A DNA stretch of 64,000 nt from an uncultured Flavobacteriales bacterium (GCA_913054135.1 CAJXJK010000003.1:124001-188000), one strand, 5' to 3'; shown: positions 1 through 9,282, numbered from the stretch's first letter. Numbers and translations: made by a program. Notes: generated from the letters alone by a model not told the origin.

Positions 1-776
1 ATTTTTCTACCTGTTAAACCAGTATCTCCGTGAGGACCACCAATAACAAATTTACCTGTTGGGTTAATGTGGTAAGTGATTTGATCATTAAACAATGATT
101 GAATGTTTGCCGGTAATTTTGCAATAACTCTTGGCATTAACTTCTCTACAATGTCAGATTTGATTTTTGCTAACATTACCTCATCACTTGAATCAAAATC
201 GTCATGTTGTGTTGAAACAACAATCGCATCAATTCTTTGCGGTACGTTATCATCAGAATATTCTATAGTTACTTGAGATTTTGCATCTGGACGTAAATAA
301 GGAATATCAGTCATCTCTCTTCTCATATCTGCAAGTTCTTGCAAGATTCTATGAGAAAGATCTAAGGCCAAAGGCATGTAATTTTCAGTTTCAGTAGTTG
401 CGTAACCGAACATCATTCCTTGATCACCAGCTCCTTGTTCCATAGGGTCAGAACGATCAACACCTCTGTTAATATCATCTGACTGCTCATGAATGGCAGA
501 AATCACTGCACAAGATTTAGCATCAAATTGATACTCTGACTTTGTGTATCCAATTTTAGCAATAGTATCTCTTGCAATTTGTTGCACATCAAGGTATGCG
601 TTTGATTTTACCTCACCAGCTAATGTCACCAAGCCAGTTGTTACCAATGTCTCACACGCTACTTTTGACTGTGGGTCAAAGGCCATGAAATAATCAATTA
701 ATGCGTCTGAAATTTGGTCGGATACTTTATCCGGGTGTCCTTCTGAAACAGATTCAGATGTAAATAAATATGACAT
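1..776 (-). CDS. metK: S-adenosylmethionine synthetase (partial, C-terminus outside window)
   Basis: Methionine adenosyltransferase makes S-adenosylmethionine from ATP and methionine in the cytoplasm. The reverse strand reads [20 protein letters not shown] at the N-terminus, containing the family ATP-binding motif [15 protein letters not shown], then [12 protein letters not shown] near residue 120 and [12 protein letters not shown] at the window edge. About 258 codons are present, so roughly the last third of the usual 390-430 residue protein is missing because the window ends, not because the gene is broken. The start is the ATG at 774-776. A promoter-like TATTTTTG lies 31 bases upstream. 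No SAM riboswitch is visible in the short leader. Confidence 0.95.
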   Translation of the reverse strand, partial: MSYLFTSESVSEGHPDKVSDQISDALIDYFMAFDPQSKVACETLVTTGLVTLAGEVKSNAYLDVQQIARDTIAKIGYTKSEYQFDAKSCAVISAIHEQSDDINRGVDRSDPMEQGAGDQGMMFGYATTETENYMPLALDLSHRILQELADMRREMTDIPYLRPDAKSQVTIEYSDDNVPQRIDAIVVSTQHDDFDSSDEVMLAKIKSDIVEKLMPRVIAKLPANIQSLFNDQITYHINPTGKFVIGGPHGDTGLTGRK

Positions 777-806
777 AGTTAAATTGTTTTCTTCTAATTA
801 GAACGC

Positions 807-814
807 CAAAAATA
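807..814 (-). promoter_or_regulatory. -7 promoter box for metK
   Basis: The reverse strand reads TATTTTTG, a perfect match to the Bacteroidota -7 element TAnnTTTG, about 30 bases before the metK ATG. I see no clear TTG -33 element at 17-23 bases upstream, so the call rests on the -7 box and its position. Confidence 0.5.
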
Positions 815-852
815 ACTATTTTCTATTTGCCTTGAACTAAATAAGTCGAATA

Positions 853-1512
853 TTAACTAGTGAGGCCGTTTTTGAAAGCGAATCGAATTAATCCAGCCAC
901 ATTTTTAACTTCCAATTTCTTCATCAAATTTGTTCTATGAGTATCTACTGTTCTATGGCTAATGAATAAAGTATCTCCGATCTCTTTGTTTGTTTTACCT
1001 TCAGCTACATTCTTGAGAATCTCAATTTCACGTTCTGTTAGGTGACTCAGAATAGATATGTCTGAAGAAGTCTCAATTTCACTTGATTTCTCACCTGCCA
1101 AAGACTCTTTTACATCCACCGAGAAATACGTCTCACCATTTAGCACCTGCTCTGCGGCTGAGAGAACCTCTATTTGACTGGAGTTCTTTAATAAATAACC
1201 ATCAATACCATAAGAAATAAGCTTTTTGATTAACTCTTTCTCTTTGTGCATAGAAACGATTATGATTTTTGTGTTGGGAAGTAATTTCTTAATCTCTTGG
1301 CTGGCTTGCATACCAGTCATTCCCGGCATTTCAATGTCCATTAAAATGAGGTTCGGCTCAAAAACGGTTGCCAATTTAATCGCATCCGCACCATTGTTTG
1401 CCTCTCCGACAATTTTATACTTAGGTTCAGTGTTTAAAAACCCTCTTAAGCCATCAATAATTAATTGATGATCATCTACCAATAAAACTTTAAGTGTTTG
1501 AGACTTAGTCAT
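853..1512 (-). CDS. NarL/LuxR-family response regulator
   Basis: A 219-residue two-component response regulator. The receiver domain spans residues about 7-125, with acidic residues DD at 13-14, the phospho-acceptor Asp59 in LILMDIEMPG, and the conserved Lys109 in GYLLKN. A LuxR-type helix-turn-helix occupies about 153-215 (LTEREIEIL...NKEIGDTLFISHRTVDTHRTN). It should bind DNA as a phosphorylated dimer and regulate transcription. No histidine kinase lies next to it, so it is an orphan here. The large kinase at 9.3-12.9 kb is a different subtype (NtrY-like), so a pairing is not implied. Starts with ATG; no clear promoter box was seen upstream. Confidence 0.93.
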   Translation of the reverse strand: MTKSQTLKVLLVDDHQLIIDGLRGFLNTEPKYKIVGEANNGADAIKLATVFEPNLILMDIEMPGMTGMQASQEIKKLLPNTKIIIVSMHKEKELIKKLISYGIDGYLLKNSSQIEVLSAAEQVLNGETYFSVDVKESLAGEKSSEIETSSDISILSHLTEREIEILKNVAEGKTNKEIGDTLFISHRTVDTHRTNLMKKLEVKNVAGLIRFAFKNGLTS

Positions 1513-1660
1513 GTTGTAAATTTATTGATTTTCACTTACTTAAATTGATTCAGATAGCAGCAATTGTTCCGTTTTCGTAAACATTTAAATTCAGAAACTC
1601 TTAATGGTTGAGAATGTCAGAATCCAAATCAGTTATGAAAGACTTCAGGAGGTGAATATA

Positions 1661-2512
1661 CTAGAAATCACCAAATTGAGTGTTGTCGATTAGTCTCACT
1701 TCTCCACAATAAGCCGCAATACAAACTGTGCAGTCTTCGTTTACGGTTGTTACTTCTTGCAGGCTCTTATTGTCAATTATAGAAAGGTACTCAAGCTCCA
1801 AATTTCCTTTGTTAAAAAAAGCCTCCATATCTGATTTTAAAGATATAGTGCTCATTCCGTCTTTATAAATAGACTTACCAAAAGTCATGGTTTCATGAAT
1901 TATTAGAGCATCCTTCAATTCTTGATCAGAAAGCAGTGAGTTTCGTGATGACAATGCTAAGCCCTCAATGGATCGTTGAATGTCAATTCCGATAATTTGA
2001 ATTTCCCATTCTAAGACCTCAACCATTCGGTTAATTATGGCTAATTGTTGAAAGTCTTTTTTACCAAAAAAAGCTTTAGTTGGTTGTACGATTTCAAAAA
2101 ACCTATTGACGACAGTGACCACTCCATCAAAATGTCCAGGCCTAAAAGCACCCTCCATAACTAGATCAAGGCCATTTAAATCAATTTTTTTTGAATCTAG
2201 AGAATCGGGATAGACATCCTTAATTGAAGGTAAGAATAAGAGGTCACAACCAAGACTTCTCAGCAACTCAATATCAGCCTCTTCGGTACGTGGGTAATTT
2301 TCTAAATCAGCTTCTTTATTAAATTGGGTTGGGTTCACAAAGACGCTAACAACAACAAAATCAGACTGTTCTATTGCCTTCTTAATTAATTGCGCATGTC
2401 CGTGGTGAAGGGCTCCCATAGTAGGAACGAATCCAACAATTAAATCTTTATTCTCAGATTTTATGCGGTCAAGTTCTTCTCGAAGATCAAGTTCGGTTCT
2501 TTTAATATTCAC
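1661..2512 (-). CDS. panC: pantothenate synthetase
   Basis: Condenses pantoate and beta-alanine with ATP to give pantothenate, the precursor of coenzyme A. The protein is 283 residues, the normal length. The class-I-like nucleotidyltransferase motif HHGH is at residues 36-39 in VPTMGALHHGH. FVNPTQF, GAFRPGHFDGV and the KMSKS-equivalent LALSSRNSLLS are all present. The start is a GTG; an AAAGGA-like ribosome binding site lies just upstream, and the next Met is inside the catalytic motif, so GTG is the best choice. It is divergent from the GT5-like gene, an arrangement I recall as common in Flavobacteriia. Confidence 0.95.
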   Translation of the reverse strand: MNIKRTELDLREELDRIKSENKDLIVGFVPTMGALHHGHAQLIKKAIEQSDFVVVSVFVNPTQFNKEADLENYPRTEEADIELLRSLGCDLLFLPSIKDVYPDSLDSKKIDLNGLDLVMEGAFRPGHFDGVVTVVNRFFEIVQPTKAFFGKKDFQQLAIINRMVEVLEWEIQIIGIDIQRSIEGLALSSRNSLLSDQELKDALIIHETMTFGKSIYKDGMSTISLKSDMEAFFNKGNLELEYLSIIDNKSLQEVTTVNEDCTVCIAAYCGEVRLIDNTQFGDF

Positions 2513-2586
2513 CCTAATCCTTTAAATTTATTGGCTTTGAAGGGAGCAAATCTATCGTTTTCAGTGAATATTTCGCATTTTTTTCG

Positions 2587-2594
2587 TACTTTTG
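2587..2594 (+). promoter_or_regulatory. -7 promoter box for the GT5-like / DUF4270 / glmS run
   Basis: TACTTTTG fits TAnnTTTG exactly and sits 28 bases before the ATG at 2623, in the panC-GT5 divergent region. The -33 element is not obvious. It probably drives at least the coupled pair 2623-4826, and perhaps glmS, which follows after 12 bases. Confidence 0.5.
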
Positions 2595-2622
2595 TCCACA
2601 CTTAATAAGTTTAACTTACTTT

Positions 2623-3444
2623 ATGGAAAAGAAAAGAGTACTATTTATTTCGCAAGAAATCACTCCATTTTTACCACCATCAGATATAGCAAATACAGCT
2701 CGCAAGTTACCGCAGGGGATTCAAGAGGGGGGAAAAGAAATTAGAGCATTCATGCCGAGATTCGGCTGCATCAATGAAAGAAGACATCAATTACACGAAG
2801 TAATTAGACTTTCTGGTATGAACCTTATCATTAATGATATTGATCACCCATTGATTATAAAAGTGGCTTCTGTGCCTCAAGCAAAAATTCAAGTTTATTT
2901 CATTGATAATGAAGACTTTTTCAAGAGAAAAGCTACATTAACTGATGCTAACGGAGAGTTTTTTGAAGACAATGACGAAAGATCAATGTTCTTTGGAAGA
3001 GGAGTATTAGAAACAGTAAAAAAATTAGGTTGGAAACCGGATATCATTCACTGTCACGGATGGATGACCGCTTTAACACCTTTATATCTTAAGAAATTGT
3101 ACCAAGATGATCCTCATTTTCATGACGCTAAGATTGTGTACTCTCTATATGATAGTTCTTTTAACAAAAATTGGGACGCCAACTTTATTGAAAAACTTAA
3201 ATTTGACGGATTCAAAGACGAAGATATCGCAGGCCTTAAAGACCTAGATTATGAAACTTTGAATAAAATGGCAATAAACGTTTCGGACGGAGTTATTCAA
3301 GGAAGTGAAAACATCAATGAAAACCTAAGTTCAGAAATTAAATCTTCTGGCACACCTTTCTTGGAATACTATCCTGAAGAAAGTTGCGTTAAACCAGTAG
3401 ATGAGTTTTACGACCAAATAATTGGAGAACTAGTAGAGAATTAA
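2623..3444 (+). CDS. GT5-like 'glycogen/starch synthase' N-terminal domain protein
   Basis: A 273-residue protein resembling only the N-terminal half of GlgA-type synthases (Glycos_transf_5). Matching stretches are VLFISQEITPF at the start, the acidic segment around YFIDNEDFF, and the DIIHCHGWMTALTPLYLK segment near residue 145. True GlgA is about 470-500 residues with a second Rossmann domain, which is absent here. The N-terminal K-x-G-G-L nucleotide-sugar motif is replaced by PPSDIANTARKLP. ADP-glucose glucosyltransferase activity is therefore doubtful. The gene ends in TAATG, overlapping the DUF4270 start by one base, so the two are probably co-translated. The panC/GT5/DUF4270/glmS order suggests a role tied to envelope or sugar metabolism; this is inference. 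Confidence 0.8.
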   Translation: MEKKRVLFISQEITPFLPPSDIANTARKLPQGIQEGGKEIRAFMPRFGCINERRHQLHEVIRLSGMNLIINDIDHPLIIKVASVPQAKIQVYFIDNEDFFKRKATLTDANGEFFEDNDERSMFFGRGVLETVKKLGWKPDIIHCHGWMTALTPLYLKKLYQDDPHFHDAKIVYSLYDSSFNKNWDANFIEKLKFDGFKDEDIAGLKDLDYETLNKMAINVSDGVIQGSENINENLSSEIKSSGTPFLEYYPEESCVKPVDEFYDQIIGELVEN

Positions 3445-4826
3445 TGACATCATTTTTTAATCAAATATTAAGTAAGCGGACGGTTCAAAAACTTTCCGCT
3501 ACTTTTTTTATAGGCTTATTGCTAACGATTGCTAGCTGTGAAAAAGAAGAATCTAATGTAGGAGATTCACTTCAAGGGGATGCCTTAAACGTTATCACCT
3601 CTGATACTTTTAGTCTCATAACTTATTCTGAGGTTTTTGATTCTCTTGAGTCAGATGAGACTTCTATTAATATGTTGGGATATTACAATGACCCTGTGTT
3701 TGGAACAGTTGATTGCGGAATGGTTAGTCAAGTGAGACTTTCTTCAGCCAACCCTTCATTTGCGGCTGACATTTCAGATGTGATTGTTGACTCGGTTGTT
3801 CTTGGATTATCATTTTCTGGAATCAAATATTATGGAAATCTAACTGACCCGGTAACCATTGAAGTTCATAGAATATCAGATAATTTAATAAGAGATGATC
3901 AGGATTATTATTCTCACACTGATCCAACATTAGAAGGTGCTGATCTAGTTCTAGCTGGAACTTCAGAACAAGTGCCCGATTTTGTCGCAGAGCAAATAGT
4001 TGGAGACGACACATTGTCTGCGCATTTGAGAATTAATTTAGATCCTACAACTATTGGTCAAGATTTAGTGGACATCAATGGGGATGGAAACATGGATACG
4101 GACGAAGCATTTGTTTCTGTTTTTAAAGGATTGTATGTGAAGGCGACTGTAGGTTCACTGGCTGGGAATCAAGGAGTCGTTTGGTACTACGGTTTAGAGC
4201 AGTCACTTTCTAAATTGACATTGTATTTTCACGAAACAGGAAGCACTGAATCAAAAGAGTATTCGTTTAATATAAATAGCTCGGCAGCAAGGTATAACAA
4301 AGTAGACTTTGACAGAACGGGAACTAAAGTTGAGGCGGCTCTAGCAGATGTAAGCCTAGGGCAAGAAGAGTTTTATACTCAAGCAAGTGGTATTTGGTCG
4401 GTGATTGAAATCCCTCATATCACTGAACTCTATAAAGATGCAGACGGGAACGAAGACAGAAAAATCATTAACAAAGCAGAACTAGTTTTGCCAGTCCAAG
4501 ATTTTACTGCTGATTATTTTGATCCATCAGCAAGCCTGTTCCTTGCTAAAATTGTTGACAATAAGACTTCAGATTTCACTCTTGACTACAGCCTTACATC
4601 CACCCTGTCTGGAAACACAGTGAATTATGACCAAACCAACAAGGAGTATAGGTTTCTCATGACTCAAGAAATTCAAGGTATTTTGAATGGATCAAGAGAA
4701 AATACTGGTTTTAGAATTTATTCGCCGAGTTTCTTCGGTTCATCAATTGAAAGAGTTATTTTTAATGGCCCGAATAGTCCTCTTAAAGACAGGGCCAGAT
4801 TAGAAATTACTTATACAGACTACTAA
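3444..4826 (+). CDS. DUF4270 lipoprotein
   Basis: A 460-residue secreted lipoprotein. The signal peptide (about residues 10-32, FFIGLLLTIASC) ends in a lipobox with Cys before EKEE. The rest is beta-rich with the pattern of DUF4270 proteins of Bacteroidota: an early GYYNDPVFGTVDCGMVSQ segment, long alternating beta strands, and a final PNSPLKDRARLEITYTDY. The function of this family is not known. It is coupled by a one-base TAATG overlap to the GT5-like gene and followed after 12 bases by glmS. It probably sits in the outer membrane, since the residues after Cys are acidic, which in Bacteroidota favours surface export of lipoproteins. Confidence 0.85.
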   Translation: MTSFFNQILSKRTVQKLSATFFIGLLLTIASCEKEESNVGDSLQGDALNVITSDTFSLITYSEVFDSLESDETSINMLGYYNDPVFGTVDCGMVSQVRLSSANPSFAADISDVIVDSVVLGLSFSGIKYYGNLTDPVTIEVHRISDNLIRDDQDYYSHTDPTLEGADLVLAGTSEQVPDFVAEQIVGDDTLSAHLRINLDPTTIGQDLVDINGDGNMDTDEAFVSVFKGLYVKATVGSLAGNQGVVWYYGLEQSLSKLTLYFHETGSTESKEYSFNINSSAARYNKVDFDRTGTKVEAALADVSLGQEEFYTQASGIWSVIEIPHITELYKDADGNEDRKIINKAELVLPVQDFTADYFDPSASLFLAKIVDNKTSDFTLDYSLTSTLSGNTVNYDQTNKEYRFLMTQEIQGILNGSRENTGFRIYSPSFFGSSIERVIFNGPNSPLKDRARLEITYTDY

Positions 4827-4838
4827 AATTACTTTCAT

Positions 4839-6683
4839 ATGTGTGGTATCGTTGGATATATAGGAAATAAAAAAGCATATCCTGTATTAATAAAAGGGTT
4901 AAGCAGATTGGAATATCGAGGATATGACAGTGCTGGAATCGCACTTCTCGAAAACCAAGACAAACTTAATGTTTACAAGAGAGCTGGTAAAGTTCAAGAT
5001 CTTGTTGACTACATTGGAGATTCTTCAACAGAAGGAAATGTAGGTATTGGACATACCCGTTGGGCTACCCACGGATTACCGAATGATACCAACGCACACC
5101 CACACTTTAGCAGTGATGGTAATATAATGTTGGTTCACAATGGTATCATTGAGAACTACGATATCATCAAAAAAGAGCTAACAAAAAGAGGCCATAGCTT
5201 TCAAACTGAAACAGACACTGAAGTACTTGTTCATTTAATTGAAGAAGTGTATAAAAAAAGTGGTGTATCAATTGAAGAGGCGGTAAGAACTTCGCTTAAT
5301 GAGGTTCATGGTGCTTACGCCATTGCCGTTATTTGCAAAGACACTCCTGATAAAATCATTTGTGCTAGAAAAAGTTCTCCATTGGTAATCGGAGTTGGTG
5401 AAGACGAGTATTATGTTGCTTCTGACGCTACTCCTATAGTTGAGTACACTAAAAACGTGGTTTACCTAGAAGATGAGCAAATCGCAATTGTAGATAAGAA
5501 CAATGGTCTTAGAATTATTAGCATAGCTAATGTTGAGGTTTCACCATATATTCAAGAACTTGAGCTACAACTTGAAGAGCTTGAAAAAGGTGGATATGAA
5601 CACTTCATGCTCAAAGAGATATATGAGCAACCTAGAGCTATACACGACAGTTTTAGAGGAAGATTAAATGCCTCAGAAGGTTGGATTTCATTAGGTGGAA
5701 TCAAAGACTACGAAGAACAAATAGCCAATGCCGACAGAATTATTATCATTGCTTGTGGTACTTCATGGCATGCTGGTTTAGTTGGCGAATATTACTTTGA
5801 AGATTTAGCTAGGATTCCTGTTGAAGTTGAATACGCTTCTGAGTTTAGATATAGAAATCCGGTAATTAGAAAGAATGATGTTGTTATTGCAGTTTCGCAA
5901 TCAGGAGAAACAGCTGATACAATGGCTGCTCTTAAAATGGCAAAAGCTGAAGGAGCTACCTTATTAGGAATTGTAAATGTTGTAGGGTCATCTATCTCAA
6001 GAATTACTGATGCTGGCTCATATACACATGCTGGACCTGAAATCGGGGTTGCTTCAACAAAAGCGTTTACAACTCAAGTTACGGTATTAGCTATGATGGC
6101 AATGGCCATTGGTAAAAAGAGAGGGACTATTTCTGATAAAAGATTCAATAATCTCTTGATTGAGATGGAAGCTCTTCCGACAAAAATTGAAAAACTACTT
6201 AAGAGTAACGACTACATTCAAGGAATTGCAGAGATATATAAAGACGCTTCTAACGCTTTGTTCTTAGGAAGGGGAAGTGCATTCCCTATTGCTCTTGAAG
6301 GCGCCTTAAAGCTTAAAGAAATATCATACATTCATGCTGAAGGATATCCTGCCGCAGAGATGAAACATGGGCCTATTGCACTAATTGACGAAGAAATGCC
6401 CGTTTTTGTAATTGCCACAAAGGGGCCACATTACGAAAAGGTAGTTTCAAACATTCAAGAAGTTAAGGCAAGAAAAGGTAAAATAATCGCGGTAGTAACA
6501 AAAGGTGATACAGCAGTTCGTGAAATTGCAGATCATTTTATTGAGATTCCTGATACTGATGATGTACTTGTGCCAATTTTGGCAACAGTTCCATTTCAAT
6601 TAATTTCTTATCACATTGCAGTGATGAGAGAGTGTAACGTAGATCAACCGAGAAATTTAGCGAAGTCTGTAACTGTAGAATAA
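4839..6683 (+). CDS. glmS: glutamine--fructose-6-phosphate aminotransferase (isomerizing)
   Basis: Makes glucosamine-6-phosphate from fructose-6-phosphate and glutamine, the first step to UDP-GlcNAc for peptidoglycan and LPS. It has 614 residues, the normal length. The glutaminase domain begins MCGIVGYIG with the N-terminal nucleophile Cys2, and the HTRWATHG and NGIIENY motifs are present. Two SIS domains follow (CGTSWHAG, SQSGETADT, STKAFTTQ, LGRGSAFPIALEGALKLKEISYIHAEGY). The C-terminus ends DQPRNLAKSVTVE, as in the family. No glmS ribozyme is seen upstream (only 12 bases separate it from the DUF4270 gene). Confidence 0.98.
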   Translation: MCGIVGYIGNKKAYPVLIKGLSRLEYRGYDSAGIALLENQDKLNVYKRAGKVQDLVDYIGDSSTEGNVGIGHTRWATHGLPNDTNAHPHFSSDGNIMLVHNGIIENYDIIKKELTKRGHSFQTETDTEVLVHLIEEVYKKSGVSIEEAVRTSLNEVHGAYAIAVICKDTPDKIICARKSSPLVIGVGEDEYYVASDATPIVEYTKNVVYLEDEQIAIVDKNNGLRIISIANVEVSPYIQELELQLEELEKGGYEHFMLKEIYEQPRAIHDSFRGRLNASEGWISLGGIKDYEEQIANADRIIIIACGTSWHAGLVGEYYFEDLARIPVEVEYASEFRYRNPVIRKNDVVIAVSQSGETADTMAALKMAKAEGATLLGIVNVVGSSISRITDAGSYTHAGPEIGVASTKAFTTQVTVLAMMAMAIGKKRGTISDKRFNNLLIEMEALPTKIEKLLKSNDYIQGIAEIYKDASNALFLGRGSAFPIALEGALKLKEISYIHAEGYPAAEMKHGPIALIDEEMPVFVIATKGPHYEKVVSNIQEVKARKGKIIAVVTKGDTAVREIADHFIEIPDTDDVLVPILATVPFQLISYHIAVMRECNVDQPRNLAKSVTVE

Positions 6684-6690
6684 GCCTATT

Positions 6691-6739
6691 TCTGACTTCT
6701 TGTCAGGTTTTTCGTAACGGCTTGGTCTTTGCTCCAAGC
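6691..6739 (+). promoter_or_regulatory. two hairpins between glmS and the rhomboid gene
   Basis: CTGAC...GTCAG with a 5-base loop followed by GTTTTT looks like a weak intrinsic terminator for glmS. Just after it, GCTTGG and CCAAGC (6720-6739) form a second hairpin ending five bases before the rhomboid ATG, where it could hinder ribosome access. Both stems are short, so folding in vivo is uncertain. Confidence 0.35.
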
Positions 6740-6744
6740 TTATC

Positions 6745-7497
6745 ATGTTTGAACGTAAAATCACAAAAATTTCATTTGGTATCGCCACTTTTTTGGTTGC
6801 CATAATGTGGATCGTGTTCTTTATCGATTATAACTTCCCAGTAGATCTTTATAAGTTTGGATTATATCCGTTAAAAGCGTCTGGACTAATCGGCATTTTC
6901 ACATCACCGTTTATTCATAGCACCCAAGATTTTTCTCACATATTGAATAATTCAATACCCATGTTTATCTTAAGCTGGCTGCTCTTTTATCATTATAGAA
7001 CGATCGCCACTAGATCCTTTTTATTCATCTACTTTTTTACGGGAATTAGCATGTGGTTTTTAGCTCGCGACTCTTATCACATTGGAATGAGTGGCGTTAT
7101 TTATGGATTAACTTCTTTTTTAGTTGTAAGTGGTTTTATTCGTAAAAACATGAAGGTTGCAGCCATCTCACTAATTGTAATTTTTCTCTACGGAAGTATG
7201 GTTTGGGGGATTTTCCCAACCAAAGTTGGCGTCTCATGGGAGGCACATGCAATGGGCTTACTGAGTGGAATCTTAATCGCAATTTTCTTTAGACAGGACG
7301 GCCCTCAGCCAGCAAAACTCTGGTATGAAGTAGAAGAAGAAATGGGAGTCGAACCTGAAGAGGAATATTGGAAAGAAGGCTATCAGCCTCCGGTACAAAA
7401 TGAACCAAAAATAATTGTGAAGTACACGGTGATTCCGAACAAGCCTGAGATTGTCAACCCTCCTTCAAATATCATTGACATCTCTGAGGAGGAATAA
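6745..7497 (+). CDS. rhomboid-family intramembrane serine protease
   Basis: A 250-residue polytopic membrane protein. The catalytic Ser116 is in GMSGVIYG, the catalytic His168 is in EAHAMGLLSG, and the oxyanion-hole HxxxN is at 65-69 (HILNN). Six membrane segments are predictable between about 8 and 182. Rhomboids cleave membrane proteins within or near the bilayer; the substrate here is unknown. A roughly 65-residue cytoplasmic tail follows (acidic, then rich in Pro, Asn and Ile), which is longer than in minimal rhomboids. It lies 61 bases after glmS, with two hairpins between them, so separate transcription is likely. Confidence 0.93.
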   Translation: MFERKITKISFGIATFLVAIMWIVFFIDYNFPVDLYKFGLYPLKASGLIGIFTSPFIHSTQDFSHILNNSIPMFILSWLLFYHYRTIATRSFLFIYFFTGISMWFLARDSYHIGMSGVIYGLTSFLVVSGFIRKNMKVAAISLIVIFLYGSMVWGIFPTKVGVSWEAHAMGLLSGILIAIFFRQDGPQPAKLWYEVEEEMGVEPEEEYWKEGYQPPVQNEPKIIVKYTVIPNKPEIVNPPSNIIDISEEE

Positions 7498-7504
7498 AAA
7501 AGCC

Positions 7505-7957
7505 TTAATATCCTTTCTTTAAGCAGTTTAATAGAAATCCACCATGAACACTTCTTTCTAAGATGATGGATTCTAACTCTTCAAAATCATTGTACATCTT
7601 TGAACTTACAGGATACTTTTTTCCTGAAATGGTGAATTCAAAATAAGTAGAATTCTTAAATTGAGTTCTAGATTTGAGCTGGATTTCTCCTTCAATGACT
7701 TGCTTCTTTTTCTCAAGCAAGTCATTGTTCAGGTGTTTACCGCTCTTAAAAGCAATAAACAATAATACTCCTGCGACTATTGGTCCTACGATTGCATAAC
7801 CCAGCATTTCGTTAGTTGGCACAAAGGCAAACAAGCTCCATAATATCACATTCAATCCAACTGATACCCAAATTGAAGTCTTCATCCTAGTTTTCTGACG
7901 AAGTTTTTCAGGTTCTAATCTTTTCAGATCATCTGATGTCATGTCCATGACCTGCAT
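7505..7957 (-). CDS. small two-TM membrane protein of unknown function
   Basis: 150 residues that I do not recognise. The N-terminus is a charged helix (DDLKRLEPEKLRQKTRMK) followed by two membrane segments at about 29-47 and 54-70. A roughly 75-residue cytoplasmic-looking beta-rich domain follows, with KKYPVSSKMYNDFEELESI. It is separated from the antiporter stop by a single base, so it is almost certainly co-transcribed and possibly translationally coupled with it. A role as accessory or regulator of that antiporter is an inference from position only. Confidence 0.7.
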   Translation of the reverse strand: MQVMDMTSDDLKRLEPEKLRQKTRMKTSIWVSVGLNVILWSLFAFVPTNEMLGYAIVGPIVAGVLLFIAFKSGKHLNNDLLEKKKQVIEGEIQLKSRTQFKNSTYFEFTISGKKYPVSSKMYNDFEELESIILERSVHGGFLLNCLKKGY

Positions 7958-7958
7958 T

Positions 7959-9281
7959 CTAAAAATTATTAAAGTCTTGCTGCTCTACATTGTCTTCAAC
8001 AATATCTTCATGTTTGTCATCAATTCCATCACCATCTTTATCAATACGTCTTTTTGGCAATTGAGAAAGTAGGACTTCTGAAACCTTTTCTCCTCTAAAC
8101 CTGATCAAAGCAATCGTCATCACAGTTGATGAAATGAGAATTACGAAAAGTAATATACCGGGATCAAATTGCGGAATTTCAAAGTGAGGATGAGCTCCTA
8201 TCACAAAGAATAATAGTATAGTAATCAACCCTCTTGGAGCAATGTACAGCTGAGGAACAATGTCAGTCTTTACAATCAACTTTAGGGTTAGTAATCTAAC
8301 TGTATACAGAATGGCGATAATTGCCGCAGAAACCATTGCAACATTCAAATTGAATATGGAATCTATCGTAATAAACATACCAAAGATTACGAAAAAGAAA
8401 GTTCGAATTACAAAGGCAGATTCAAGCGTTAAAATATGAAAGTCGTGCATGATGGGCTTCGTCTTTTCTTCATCAATATATTTGCTCAACCTTCCCTTAA
8501 AAAACAGTTTCGTGTTGTTCAAAACGAGCCCAAAAGCAAGAATTATGAGTAATGAAGAAAGGTGCATTTTCTTTCCTAATGCGAATACAAACATCAAAAG
8601 TGATATCACCAGAAACAGTTTTACTTGAGAGGTGAGCCTTTGAAAAATGTATACCATGATATAAGCCAAAATTATTGACGCTATAATCGTCACTACAATA
8701 TTGATCCCAATATCGATAGCTATGTCAACACCTCCAGTTGAGTGCTCTGAACCAATTAAAAAATAGAAAACCATAATTCCCAAAATATCTGAGAATGTAC
8801 TTTCGTAAACCATGAACTCCTTTTTGGCACCAGTAAGACCACCTACTGAAGGAATTATAATTGCTGAACTCATAATGGAAAGTGGCACTGCATAAACAAG
8901 ACAACTAACAAAATTATCAGCTCCCGGAACTAAAAAGTGAATGATAAATGCAATTGCAGCCGAGGATACAATGAGAGCAATCAGGGCAACAAAGAAGGAG
9001 TTTATAATTAATTTTGTTTTCTCCTTTTCTAGTTTTAGATCTAATGCTGCTTCAAGCACAATCATAACTAAACCAATATTCCCAACTATCTCAAGGGTAC
9101 TAAGTTTAGCGAATTTTTCTATGTCAAATTTTCCATTGTCAGCAGCCAGTTCTTGAATGACTACACCTAATGCAATAAGCATAAGTACTGAAGGAATGTT
9201 CGTTTTCTTGGCAAAAATATTGAAGAAAAAGGAAATAATAATTATTCCTGAAATGGCGATAATAAGTTCGTAAGTATCCAA
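7959..9281 (-). CDS. Na+/H+ antiporter (CPA family) with EF-hand-like C-terminal tail
   Basis: A 440-residue polytopic transporter with about 12 membrane segments of the NhaP/CPA1 type (VLMLIALGVVIQEL, LVMIVLEAALDLKLE, SAIIIPSVGGLTGAKKEF, YIAPRGLITILLFFVIG). It should exchange protons for Na+ or K+ at the inner membrane. The start is a TTG one base after the kinase stop; the next Met would delete the first membrane helix. The C-terminal tail after the last helix contains DKDGDGIDDKHE at residues 414-425, which fits an EF-hand loop (Asp at 1, 3 and 5, Gly at 6, Asp at 9, Glu at 12). That is unusual for this family and suggests divalent-cation sensing. Confidence 0.9.
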   Translation of the reverse strand: MDTYELIIAISGIIIISFFFNIFAKKTNIPSVLMLIALGVVIQELAADNGKFDIEKFAKLSTLEIVGNIGLVMIVLEAALDLKLEKEKTKLIINSFFVALIALIVSSAAIAFIIHFLVPGADNFVSCLVYAVPLSIMSSAIIIPSVGGLTGAKKEFMVYESTFSDILGIMVFYFLIGSEHSTGGVDIAIDIGINIVVTIIASIILAYIMVYIFQRLTSQVKLFLVISLLMFVFALGKKMHLSSLLIILAFGLVLNNTKLFFKGRLSKYIDEEKTKPIMHDFHILTLESAFVIRTFFFVIFGMFITIDSIFNLNVAMVSAAIIAILYTVRLLTLKLIVKTDIVPQLYIAPRGLITILLFFVIGAHPHFEIPQFDPGILLFVILISSTVMTIALIRFRGEKVSEVLLSQLPKRRIDKDGDGIDDKHEDIVEDNVEQQDFNNF

Positions 9282-9282
9282 T

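Noticed and set aside
776-852. SAM riboswitch before metK
   Set aside because: The region is only about 75 bases, and I see no paired stems typical of SAM aptamers, only a promoter box.
4826-4839. glmS ribozyme
   Set aside because: Only 12 bases separate the preceding stop from the glmS start, which is too short for the ribozyme.
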